Notes under the pieces: model-generated | Database searches by the model: none | What the model was told of the DNA's origin: nothing | The model's input: the letters and a program-made list of their open reading frames with translations, nothing else | Shown: positions 56,939-64,000 of the stretch, one piece after another | How positions within the stretch are numbered: the first letter of the stretch is position 1 | Layout of the letters: each line of letters opens with the position of its first letter | NCBI GenBank assembly: GCA_016218365.1 | Contig: JACREF010000013.1 | Coordinates: 39,875 to 103,874 of the forward strand | DNA: 64,000 nucleotides | From: Gammaproteobacteria bacterium | GTDB lineage: Bacteria > Pseudomonadota > Gammaproteobacteria > SZUA-140 | Direction: 5' to 3' | Program-made: the position numbers and the translations under genes

Positions 56939-56969
56939 GGGCCCGGACTTCTTCGCCGGGCCCTTTTTT
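56939..56969 (+). terminator. Rho-independent terminator of rplM-rpsI
   Basis: GGGCCCGG (56939-56946) and CCGGGCCC (56956-56963) form a perfect eight-pair stem followed by TTTTTT. Confidence 0.93.
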
Positions 56970-56976
56970 CTTGTCT

Positions 56977-57050
56977 TGGGGGATCGTCCAACGGCAGGAC
57001 TACGGACTCTGACTCCGTCAATCTAGGTTCGAATCCTAGTCCCCCAGCCA
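56977..57050 (+). tRNA. tRNA-Gln (anticodon CTG)
   Basis: A 74-base cloverleaf with acceptor arms TGGGGGA and TCCCCCA, discriminator G and encoded CCA. The anticodon stem ACGGA/TCCGT encloses the loop CTCTGAC with anticodon CTG. The T-loop GGTTCGAATCC is canonical. It lies just after the rpsI terminator. Confidence 0.95.
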
Positions 57051-57155
57051 TACAGTCGGTGCCCCGTTACCAGTCTCTGCTGGTAACAGGGTATCTTCCA
57101 AAGATTCAGACGGGTGCTCGCTGGATGTTTCCAGAGGGTTCATCCATGCGCAAGA

Positions 57156-57596
57156 TTATTTCTGTTGGCCGTTATTCTTGGGTTGCGGGATCATCTTGGA
57201 GAGGGTGTCGCTTTTTTCACCGCGCATCACCTTAAGCAATTCAGCGCGGGCGACCTGCCTGTCAAGGCCGTTCTTGTCCAGAAAATCCATGATCTCTTCG
57301 AACTTCTGCCGTCTTTGCAGCCCTTTTTCCGACAAGTCTCGTCGATCACCAAAAAACTCCATCATTGTTGAGCCGCATTGACAGTTTCGGAATACTTCAA
57401 TGATTTTGGTGCCGTCCTCTTCTTCGGATTCTTTCAGCCCGCTGGTCGATGCCCTGAGCGCTTGCGTTTCCGCCAGAAACTGGTCTGCCGTTTCATAGGT
57501 CTGGCCGCAATTGGCGCATTTCTTCGGGAATGAATATTCTGCCAGTGCCTTTAGCCCGTTAAATAGATCGCTGTAAAATGGGTTGTTGGCTGTCAT
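57156..57596 (-). CDS. Hypothetical protein with two cysteine pairs
   Basis: A 146-residue protein, not recognised. CANCGQTYE (about residues 27-35) and CQCGSTMMEFFGDRRD (about 73-88) look like two halves of a zinc-binding site. The C-terminal third is charged and helical and shows the segment GLQRRQKFEEIMDFLDKNG. It could be a regulatory or signalling protein. It stands alone between the tRNA and an R2 element. Confidence 0.6.
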   Translation of the reverse strand: MTANNPFYSDLFNGLKALAEYSFPKKCANCGQTYETADQFLAETQALRASTSGLKESEEEDGTKIIEVFRNCQCGSTMMEFFGDRRDLSEKGLQRRQKFEEIMDFLDKNGLDRQVARAELLKVMRGEKSDTLSKMIPQPKNNGQQK

Positions 57597-57637
57597 GGTG
57601 GCCCCGCAATTTCTGGTAGCGGATGAAACGATTAATG

Positions 57638-57781
57638 TACTCTTATCCGAATGGCACTTACTTAAGGAGGTAGCCGGCGGGTAGCCTGGGTTGAGCGACA
57701 GCGAAACCCGGGTTTCACTCCGTTCAACCCAGGCTACCTCCTATCAAAAACGCTTAAGTAAGCACCATTCTACTCTTATCC
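57638..57781. repeat. Complete R2 MITE with 11-bp target duplication
   Basis: The 122-bp element 57649-57770 has 18-bp terminal inverted repeats GAATGGCACTTACTTAAG and CTTAAGTAAGCACCATTC (two mismatches). It is flanked on both sides by TACTCTTATCC (57638-57648 and 57771-57781), an exact 11-bp direct repeat. The core is a long palindrome GTAGCCTGGGTTGAGCG ... TTCAACCCAGGCTAC. There is no coding capacity. End sequence and duplication length resemble IS4-family insertions (inference). Confidence 0.92.
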
Positions 57782-57831
57782 TTTTTGGCCGGACATCACA
57801 CTGGCCGCGCCCTGGCCGCTGGCGGGCATGC

Positions 57832-58791
57832 TCAGGGGGCGCGATAGATCGTTGCCCGGTTTCTTCCGGATTCCTTCGATTTGTAAAGGGCTTGATCGGT
57901 TGCCGAGATCCAGTCTTTATGAGACTTCATCTGTTGGTCCATGCCGGCAATGCCCAGGCTGATGGTGTAGCGAATGGTATGTCCTTCATACTCGACCGCG
58001 AGTGCGGCTATTCGTTCCCGCAGCCGTTCGGCCACAACCAGTGAATCTTCAGCATTGGACCCGATGGAGATAAACCCGAATTCCTCACCGCCATAGCGAC
58101 CGGCAATGTCCGTTGATCTGATGGTGCCGCGCAATGCCTCCGCGGTCTGGCGAATTATTTCGTCACCCGCGGGGTGGCCGTAGCTGTCGTTGATCTTCTT
58201 GAAGTGATCGATATCGAACATGATCAGTGAGCAGGGCTGGCGTGTCCGGAGGGTTCGCGAGAACTCGCGTGTCAGGCATTCTTCCCAGTAGCCACGATTA
58301 TACAGCTGTGTCAGGCGATCCAGCCGGCTGAGTGCCTCCAGCTTGGAATTGGTTTCTTCCAGCAGGATCTTGTTGATGGCGATCTCGGTGACGTCGGTGA
58401 TCAGGATGATGACGCGATCAACCATGCCATTCAGTGACAGCAGTGGTATGAAGGTGATGTTCTGGTACATGAATTGTGCAGGACTGGTGATCGGTCTGGA
58501 GCTGTTAAATCTGATCAGAAATGGTCGCTGTTCCCAGGAGGTGTAGGTGCGGCTCTTCAGCGCCAGGACCGACGACATCTTGCGTCTGAACCATTCTTTA
58601 GGGATATCCGGATAGAGGCTCAAAATGTTTTTGCCGACAACATTCTCCAGGCGACGACCGCTGTGGTCTTCCATGAACCTGTTCCACTCCAGGATATGGT
58701 AATCCAGGTCTATGATGATAAGTCCTGCATCTATGGAGTGCAGCACTTCCATTATCTGATACAGTTCGGCTATTTCAGTTTTCGAATCCAT
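57832..58791 (-). CDS. PAS-domain diguanylate cyclase
   Basis: A 319-residue soluble protein. A PAS-like domain (about 10-140, LHSIDAGLIIIDLDYHILEWN) precedes a GGDEF domain with intact GGEEF (234-238) and an inhibitory RxxD site (Arg225-Asp228). It should make c-di-GMP with product inhibition. It begins eight bases after the receiver-CheC gene on the same strand, so the two likely form one operon. Confidence 0.92.
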   Translation of the reverse strand: MDSKTEIAELYQIMEVLHSIDAGLIIIDLDYHILEWNRFMEDHSGRRLENVVGKNILSLYPDIPKEWFRRKMSSVLALKSRTYTSWEQRPFLIRFNSSRPITSPAQFMYQNITFIPLLSLNGMVDRVIILITDVTEIAINKILLEETNSKLEALSRLDRLTQLYNRGYWEECLTREFSRTLRTRQPCSLIMFDIDHFKKINDSYGHPAGDEIIRQTAEALRGTIRSTDIAGRYGGEEFGFISIGSNAEDSLVVAERLRERIAALAVEYEGHTIRYTISLGIAGMDQQMKSHKDWISATDQALYKSKESGRNRATIYRAP

Positions 58792-58798
58792 CAGTCAA

Positions 58799-59788
58799 TT
58801 AACCAAATGCGTAAGAGATTCTGTCAGTCAAGACGCCGGCAGAGTCCTTGGTAAACAGCAGGAAGAGTTCGTACTTGATGTGCCGCCCTTCAATGGCGCA
58901 GCTCATTTCTATCGCCAGCGCAGTATCCCAGGATGGGTTCATCCGCGTGCTGATGTCGCTGACATTCGTGTGATGACCAAGTATCGCCGGATAGCTTTGG
59001 TTGAATCTGATATCCAGTTGTTCTGAAATGCCACTCAGAAAGGAATTTGTGATCATGCTCGACATGTCGGTTAGATGTTCAATCATCATGTCGTCATTTG
59101 ATTCGCCTTGATATTGAAAGACGTCAGAAATTTCAGCAAGGCTGGTGCTATTGAATATGATCAGTATCTCGCCGGAAATATTTGAGCCGACGAAACCCTG
59201 GCACGCCGCTGAGATCATGTCATCCGCTGCGGCCTGACAGATGGCGGCGCGTAATTCATCCGGGTTGATCATTTTGACGGAGGGTACCGGCATCACGACG
59301 AATATGCCGAGCAATCTGGCCAGTAGCTCGGCAGATTTTCCCACGGCCACATTGACAATCTCCTTGAGGCCATCCAGCAGATCAAGGTCGAGGTCAATAT
59401 CCGGCGTGCTGCCTGTTGGTCCCTGATAGATGCCGTATTTGTTCAGGATCTCGGCGATCATCCCTTCTTTGAGCGGTTTTTCGACAAAGTCCAGCGCACC
59501 CAGACCCATGACGCGGCGGCGCGCCTCCGGCTGGACATCCCCCGACACCACGATCACCATGGTCGGCAGATCCTCTGCGCGAATGGCCTGCAATACCTGG
59601 TAACCGTCTATTCCGGGCATATTAAGATCCAGAAAGAGAACTTCACCCTTTCCGGACCTCACGGCAGATAATGCTTCGGCCCCATCGCAGGCAAAGGTGA
59701 TTTCGACATCCCAGCCCTGTGGCAATGCGCGCGCCAGTTGCTTGCGCGCAACGCTGGAGTCATCGCAGATTATTATTGGTATAGCCAT
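58799..59788 (-). CDS. Response regulator with CheC/CheX-like C-terminal domain
   Basis: A 329-residue protein. It has an N-terminal receiver with Asp54 (LFLDLNMPGIDGYQ) and conserved Lys in FVEKPL. After a linker comes a CheC/CheX-type domain (about 135-325). The first phosphatase motif ExxN is intact (Glu143, Asn146 in LKEIVNVAVGKSA). The second (MSSMITNSFL) has Met where Glu is expected. CheC-type domains dephosphorylate receivers, so it may damp a phosphorelay. It is upstream of the diguanylate cyclase. Confidence 0.85.
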   Translation of the reverse strand: MAIPIIICDDSSVARKQLARALPQGWDVEITFACDGAEALSAVRSGKGEVLFLDLNMPGIDGYQVLQAIRAEDLPTMVIVVSGDVQPEARRRVMGLGALDFVEKPLKEGMIAEILNKYGIYQGPTGSTPDIDLDLDLLDGLKEIVNVAVGKSAELLARLLGIFVVMPVPSVKMINPDELRAAICQAAADDMISAACQGFVGSNISGEILIIFNSTSLAEISDVFQYQGESNDDMMIEHLTDMSSMITNSFLSGISEQLDIRFNQSYPAILGHHTNVSDISTRMNPSWDTALAIEMSCAIEGRHIKYELFLLFTKDSAGVLTDRISYAFG

Positions 59789-59969
59789 AATATGACTTAT
59801 CGGTTATTCCGCGCATCGCTGAATAGGGCGGTTAGAGAAATAACTCCGTTATGGGTCGTTGTGGTTGAGGCGGGTCGATCAATACGCATCTCGGGACAGA
59901 TTCTGTGGAAATTCTGTTCGAACTGCGCCTCCTGCTGTCCAGTACATGTTTATCAGCAGGGGCTGATCA
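59789..59969. other. Upstream region of the receiver-CheC gene
   Basis: No gene or repeat is recognised. It should carry the promoter of the two-gene signalling operon. Confidence 0.4.
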
Positions 59970-60222
59970 GAATGGCACTTACTTAAGGAGGCTCTGATTA
60001 ATTCATATTGTCGTCATGCCCGCCCCCGATCAGGTCGAGGGCAGGCTGCAGCGGGCATCCATAAATACCTGTAAGACCTGGATTCCCGCTTTCGCGGGAA
60101 TGACGGCCGTAGTAATTTTTGAATTAATCAGAGTTTCCTTAAGGAAGCAGCCGGCGGGTAGCCTGGGTTGAGCGACAGCGAAACCCGGGTTTCACTCCGT
60201 TCAAGCCAGACTACCTCCTGCC
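59970..60222. repeat. R2 MITE with an R1 MITE nested inside
   Basis: The R2 left end GAATGGCACTTACTTAA (59970-59986) is interrupted by an R1 element and resumes at 60139 (TTAAGGAAGCAGCCGGCGGG) through the R2 palindrome to about 60222. The right R2 terminal repeat is missing. Confidence 0.88.
59987..60138. repeat. R1 MITE copy inserted in R2
   Basis: A 152-bp element with ends GGAGGCTCTGATTAATTC and GAATTAATCAGAGTTTCC, flanked by TTAA duplications (59983-59986 and 60139-60142). It is homologous in inverted orientation to 16944-17072, with about 23 extra bases in one hairpin. Confidence 0.88.
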
Positions 60223-60358
60223 GGTGTTGTGGCGTGCGGTGACACGTCATCGTCTTGTATGTCCCGGCCGCTAAAGCGGTGACACGTCGCCGCACTCCAG
60301 AGGCTTCTTTGCAGACGAAAAATGGCGCGTTATGCCCGGAACCGCTGTTTCATGAGCC
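60223..60358. other. Intergenic remainder with a GCGGTGACACGTC duplication
   Basis: The 13-base sequence GCGGTGACACGTC occurs at about 60236 and again at about 60277. Nothing else is recognised before the terminator. Confidence 0.4.
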
Positions 60359-60388
60359 AAAAAAAGAGGCGCGCATGATGCGCGCCTC
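60359..60388 (-). terminator. Rho-independent terminator of the secreted-protein gene
   Basis: GAGGCGCGCA and TGCGCGCCTC arms (60366-60388, loop TGA-like) are followed on the minus strand by seven T residues. It lies 22 bases after the stop of the 60411-62684 gene. Confidence 0.9.
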
Positions 60389-60410
60389 GCTCACTGCAAG
60401 TGATCGGCAG

Positions 60411-62684
60411 TTATTGGATTGCGCCATGGATGACCTTCGGTGCTGCGGTGACCGTTGGCTTGGTGCCGATGTAATACGCATCCGACAGGCTGCTCGGGTC
60501 ATGCACGTCTGACAGTGAGGGCAGTGTCAGCGATGATGAGGGCAGCGTCAGTGTGGCGCCGCTGCAGCTCGGTATCTCGGCCAGGCGCAGCTCGGCATCG
60601 AGTGCCTTGACGATCAGCGGTGTGTTGGAGCTGGTCAGCGTCATCGTGGTGCCATCTGCCAGCGCAAAGGCAGGCACATAACGTGCTCCAGCGGTACCGC
60701 AGTCCACCGGGCTGTTGTCGGTTGGGTTGACGCAGGAGCCCGGGATGCCATGGAGGTTGCCAAAGCCGTTGAACTGCAGACGCAGCGCCTTGTTGGCCCA
60801 GCTGCCATAGGTCGCGCTGTCATTCGGTACTGTATAGGCGATGCCTTCAGGTGGGTCGAAACTCACGACGCTGCTGTCGCTGTCCTTGATCAACCACATC
60901 GACTGGTTCCATTGTCTTGCCCCCGTCTGCCAGGTGTAATAGCTGGTCGGGTTGCTCGGCTCACATACCGCGGCACCATTAGGGCAGCCGGTGGTCGACA
61001 GTGCAACATCGTACATCCGGCCACTCATGATGCCGTTCTGATACATGCCGGTGAACAGCGTGCTGTCGGTTACTGCCAGACCGGCAGTGCTTTCAGTCAG
61101 TCCGGTGCTGCCAAAGCTGTAGTCTACGGTGTTGGCTAGGCTGGGGGCTGTGATCCATTGGGTTGCAGTACCGTTGCCAAACGGCGGGGTGCTGCCTGAA
61201 TTTGACACGAAGGCTGCAATTGCGGCGGCCGTCGGGCAGTTGTTCAGGCAATGCAGCGCTGTTGGTGCAGCAGCGCTGCCGGGGATGACGTCCGATTGGG
61301 TATAGTAATTCACGGCATCAGCACTGGCATGCGGGGCACTGGTCGGCGGTATCGTGATATTGCCGCCGAGTGCATCGGCCCAGCCCATGATCGGCAGGAC
61401 ATCGAAGGCATTGGCATCGACGGTGGCTATCGGTGAGATCGTGTTGAGTACACAACCACTGCTGCTGCAGTTCTGTTGGCCGATGACGATGAAGTGCTGC
61501 TGGGCATCGTCCCACTGCATCTGCCAGTTACCCGGGCCGGTGACGCTGCCGTTACCGGTGGTGATCCCGCTGATATCCCCCCAGAAACTGAACGGGATGC
61601 CATCGAGCGCCGTCAGTGTGGTCGCATTGTGCGTCCATTTGGTCAGCTTGCCACTGTTCTTGGCCAGCGAATAGGTCTCGGTAGTGCCAGGGCGCTGGTC
61701 GGTGATCACCAGGCCGGCCACGGTGCCATCGCCCAGACTGTTCAGGTCCAGCCCCTGGAAGTGGACGCCCCAATAGCTGGCGAAACCAAAGTAGTGGCTG
61801 CCGTTGTAGCTGCCCTGCACCGGAAAGCCGGGATAGGCCTGGTCAACCCGTGTGCCGTCGTTGCCATTATAGGTGCCATAGCGCCACACCGATTTATGGG
61901 CATGGGCCTTGCTGCGGTCAAAGCACACATCATGCACGCCATCATTGCGGCGGAATACACCGGATGGAAAATTGGTTTCACTGGCATCATAGGCGAAGTC
62001 GAATGAGACCGGTACCGGTGGATTCAGGGTGAAATCCATGGCCGCCATGGTGCCGGATCCCGATGTGGCGGAGTCGGCGATCAGTGTCAGCTTGTTGTCG
62101 CTGGAGTTGTTGCCGGTCTCGAGATAGCTGACATTGGCGCCATTGGCATCGATGAAACCATTGAACATCGTAGTGCCCGATGCCTTGCCAATATAGTCGA
62201 GGCGGAACGTGCCATAAGGTGGCGCGTCGCCCGGTGACACCGTGGCGGTCAGGCGGACATAGATGTCGGCCGTGTGCCCCTCTTCGGTCAGTGACATCCA
62301 GATCCTGGCGACCATCGGATCGTTGTTGCTGACCCGGGTGACATTGACGACCGCCGTCATATAGTCGGGGGCCGCGGTGGCGCCGGAGCTGCCTGCGGTG
62401 GAGTTGCTGGCGCTGGACTGGCCCTTGTTGTCGCATTTGCCCTTGTCGACCAGGGCCACGTAGTCGCCCTGGTTGACCATCGCTGCAGGCTTCATCGCAT
62501 CCATGATGCACAGCACCATGTTCAGATTGGAGATCCCATCCGATGTGGCATCCTGGACAAATACATGCTGGGCATCGGTCATGTAGGCCGAGTTCAGTCC
62601 GGGGACGGCGTGGACTGACAGCGGCAGGATACCGAAGGCCATCACGGCGGCCACGGCCGGTCTGGAGATAGATGTAATATTCAT
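60411..62684 (-). CDS. Large secreted protein of unknown function
   Basis: A 757-residue protein with a signal peptide (AAVMAFGILPLSVHA). It is rich in Ser, Thr, Gly and Asn with many short beta-like stretches. An N-terminal segment ISNLNMVLCIMDAMKPAAMV is followed by a low-complexity linker (SSASNSTAGSSGATAAPDYM). Paired cysteines (CSSSGC, CLNNCP) suggest disulfides. I do not recognise a family and no catalytic motif is evident. A TAGGAGGCGGCG ribosome site precedes the ATG. The small lipoprotein gene lies nine bases upstream, so the two are probably one operon, with a terminator after this gene. Confidence 0.7.
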   Translation of the reverse strand: MNITSISRPAVAAVMAFGILPLSVHAVPGLNSAYMTDAQHVFVQDATSDGISNLNMVLCIMDAMKPAAMVNQGDYVALVDKGKCDNKGQSSASNSTAGSSGATAAPDYMTAVVNVTRVSNNDPMVARIWMSLTEEGHTADIYVRLTATVSPGDAPPYGTFRLDYIGKASGTTMFNGFIDANGANVSYLETGNNSSDNKLTLIADSATSGSGTMAAMDFTLNPPVPVSFDFAYDASETNFPSGVFRRNDGVHDVCFDRSKAHAHKSVWRYGTYNGNDGTRVDQAYPGFPVQGSYNGSHYFGFASYWGVHFQGLDLNSLGDGTVAGLVITDQRPGTTETYSLAKNSGKLTKWTHNATTLTALDGIPFSFWGDISGITTGNGSVTGPGNWQMQWDDAQQHFIVIGQQNCSSSGCVLNTISPIATVDANAFDVLPIMGWADALGGNITIPPTSAPHASADAVNYYTQSDVIPGSAAAPTALHCLNNCPTAAAIAAFVSNSGSTPPFGNGTATQWITAPSLANTVDYSFGSTGLTESTAGLAVTDSTLFTGMYQNGIMSGRMYDVALSTTGCPNGAAVCEPSNPTSYYTWQTGARQWNQSMWLIKDSDSSVVSFDPPEGIAYTVPNDSATYGSWANKALRLQFNGFGNLHGIPGSCVNPTDNSPVDCGTAGARYVPAFALADGTTMTLTSSNTPLIVKALDAELRLAEIPSCSGATLTLPSSSLTLPSLSDVHDPSSLSDAYYIGTKPTVTAAPKVIHGAIQ

Positions 62685-62693
62685 CGCCGCCTC

Positions 62694-62843
62694 CTATTTC
62701 GCCGTAACGACAGAAATTTGCTGAGCCGTGTCCACGCCGGTGACGGTGGTGTTGCTGGCACTGTTACCGCCACCACTGCTGCAGGCGGCGACGGCGAGCA
62801 GCATCAGTATTGCCGGGATGAGTTTGAATATCTGATGGATCAT
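62694..62843 (-). CDS. Small lipoprotein paired with the secreted protein
   Basis: A 49-residue protein with a lipoprotein signal ([17 protein letters not shown]; lipobox LAVAAC with Cys21 as likely lipid site) and a mature part of under 30 residues. GGAGG seven bases before ATG 62843 defines the start. It is the first gene of the pair with the large secreted protein. Function is unknown. Confidence 0.75.
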   Translation of the reverse strand: MIHQIFKLIPAILMLLAVAACSSGGGNSASNTTVTGVDTAQQISVVTAK

Positions 62844-63115
62844 ATAATGACCTCCGTTTGGTTTGTTCATTCGGCACTCCCGTGCCTGATGACCATGGCG
62901 GCGGGGCGCCAGGGTGGTGTCAACGTGGTATGTATCGGCCGTTCGGCGCAGGACTGGAGCAGGCATGCCGGTATAAGGTGGCCATGACTGATGGAGGGGG
63001 CTGGAGGGTGACGGTCACTGAAGTGACCGCCGGGTCAACGGCTCGCGGGCGGGGGGCCATTTATGAGACAATACGCGGCTGCCCCGCCGGGCTCACCCCA
63101 AACTGGATCGCTACC
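62844..63115. other. Divergent intergenic region before ybiT
   Basis: There are 272 bases between two divergent genes. No repeat or RNA is recognised. TGACGGTCACTGAAGTGACCG near 63008-63028 contains the inverted repeat CGGTCACT/AGTGACCG and could be an operator. Confidence 0.35.
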
Positions 63116-64000
63116 GTGTTAACCACCGCCAATATCACCATGCAGTTCGGGGCCAGGCCCCTGTTTGAAAACATCTCGGTCAAGTTCGGCAACGGCAACC
63201 GCTATGGTCTGATCGGTGCCAATGGCTGTGGCAAATCGACGCTGATGAAGATCCTGGGCGGCGACCTGGAGCCGAGCGCCGGCAATATCTCGGTCGATGC
63301 CAATGAACGCATCGGCAAGCTGCGCCAGGACCAGTTCGCCTTCGAGGCCTACACGCCGTTGGACACCGTCATCATGGGCCATGAGCGGCTGTGGACGGTG
63401 AAGCGGGAGCGTGATCGCATCTACGGTCTGGCCGAGATGAGCGAAGCCGATGGCATGAAGGTCGCCGAGCTGGAGGTTGAGTTCTCCGAGCTGGACGGCT
63501 ACACCGCCGAGGCGCGTGCCGGTGAACTGCTGCTCGGTGTCGGTATCCCGATAGAGCTGCATAGCGGGCTGATGAGCGCCGTGGCGCCGGGCTGGAAGCT
63601 GCGCGTACTGCTGGCGCAGGCCTTGTTTGCCGATCCCGACATCATGCTGCTCGATGAGCCGACCAACAACCTTGACATCAACACCATCCGCTGGCTCGAG
63701 GAGGTGCTCAACGAGCGCAGCAGCACCATGATCATCATCTCGCATGACCGGCATTTTCTGAACCGGGTCTGCACCCATATGGCCGATCTCGATTACGGCG
63801 AGCTGCGCGTTTATCCCGGCAACTACGATGAGTATATGACCGCGTCCACCCAGTTGCGTGAGCAGCTGTACGCCGACAATGCCAAGAAAAAGGCCCAGAT
63901 TGCCGATCTGCAGAGCTTCGTCAGCCGTTTTTCCGCCAACGCCTCCAAGGCCAAGCAGGCGACCTCGCGCGCCAAACAGATCGAGAAGATCAAGCTCGAA
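63116..64000 (+). CDS. ybiT: ABC-F family ATPase YbiT (partial)
   Basis: The first 295 residues of an ABC-F protein of the YbiT group. It starts at GTG 63116 ([20 protein letters not shown]). Visible are Walker [15 protein letters not shown], Walker [15 protein letters not shown], the switch HDRHF, and the start of the linker helices ([21 protein letters not shown]). ABC-F proteins act on the ribosome to relieve stalling. The second ABC domain lies beyond the window. No strong ribosome site is seen. Confidence 0.94.
   Translation, partial: MLTTANITMQFGARPLFENISVKFGNGNRYGLIGANGCGKSTLMKILGGDLEPSAGNISVDANERIGKLRQDQFAFEAYTPLDTVIMGHERLWTVKRERDRIYGLAEMSEADGMKVAELEVEFSELDGYTAEARAGELLLGVGIPIELHSGLMSAVAPGWKLRVLLAQALFADPDIMLLDEPTNNLDINTIRWLEEVLNERSSTMIIISHDRHFLNRVCTHMADLDYGELRVYPGNYDEYMTASTQLREQLYADNAKKKAQIADLQSFVSRFSANASKAKQATSRAKQIEKIKLE

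Noticed and set aside
57065..57086. GTTACCAG/CTGGTAAC hairpin after tRNA-Gln as a terminator
   Set aside because: The stem is good, but there is no T-run on either strand.
63119..63778. 219-residue open frame antisense to the ABC-F gene
   Set aside because: The plus strand is a near-perfect YbiT; the antisense frame is a shadow.

Overview
The window is a high-GC gammaproteobacterial chromosome segment. Two blocks keep pseudomonad-like gene order: mla-ibaG-murA-his, and rpe-gph-trpE / trpGDC-crp-osmC-speD-coq7. The coq7 gene points to ubiquinone use, and the genes present point to a free-living, prototrophic, respiring cell. No prophage, CRISPR array or complete insertion sequence was found. 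Short palindromic repeats and small non-autonomous transposable elements (MITEs) are abundant.

Layout. 1-6683: the end of an AsmA/YhdP-like protein, a nitrilase-family hydrolase, and the Mla lipid transport operon mlaFED-(tolC-like)-mlaC-mlaB-ibaG. 6730-16566: murA, a nearly continuous histidine operon hisGDCBH-[repeats]-hisAFIE, then tatABC. 16567-24421: an accessory stretch with a collagen-like/beta-propeller lipoprotein whose 5' end was rebuilt by a MITE, a truncated haemoglobin divergent from an HxlR regulator, a GDCCVxC mini-protein, a DUF2442 relic and a large PAS-GGDEF-EAL protein. 24650-34380: a DegS/AlgW-type protease, a Nif3-like protein and a complete alternative complex III operon (actA-B1-B2-C-D-E-F) ending in a clear terminator. 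34395-46707: a DUF3530 protein, rpe-gph-trpE, two sensor kinases sitting between trpE and trpGDC, and a terminator after trpC.

46814-56969: a TraF/FadL-like outer-membrane protein, crp divergent from osmC-VOC-speD, coq7 flanked by repeat arrays, a hybrid kinase with a degenerate receiver, an orphan GlcF-like iron-sulfur protein divergent from a 2Fe-2S ferredoxin, and rplM-rpsI with terminator. 56977-64000: tRNA-Gln(CTG), a cysteine-motif hypothetical protein, a receiver-CheC/CheX plus diguanylate cyclase pair, MITEs, an unrecognised secreted protein with a small lipoprotein partner, and the start of ybiT (ABC-F).

How it fits together. The Act complex would oxidise quinol made with Coq7's help and pass electrons to soluble cytochrome c or an oxidase outside the window. 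It may substitute for cytochrome bc1, because the usual petABC neighbours of rplM-rpsI are missing here. Tat (12-19 kb away) probably exports the twin-arginine ActB1 subunit. The Mla operon carries a TolC-like outer-membrane protein translationally coupled between MlaD and MlaC, an unusual arrangement and the best candidate for an altered lipid-transport system. Two MITE families are defined here from terminal inverted repeats, target duplications and restored empty sites: R1 (18-bp ends, 4-bp YTAA duplication, IS5-like) and R2 (18-bp ends, 11-bp duplication, IS4-like).
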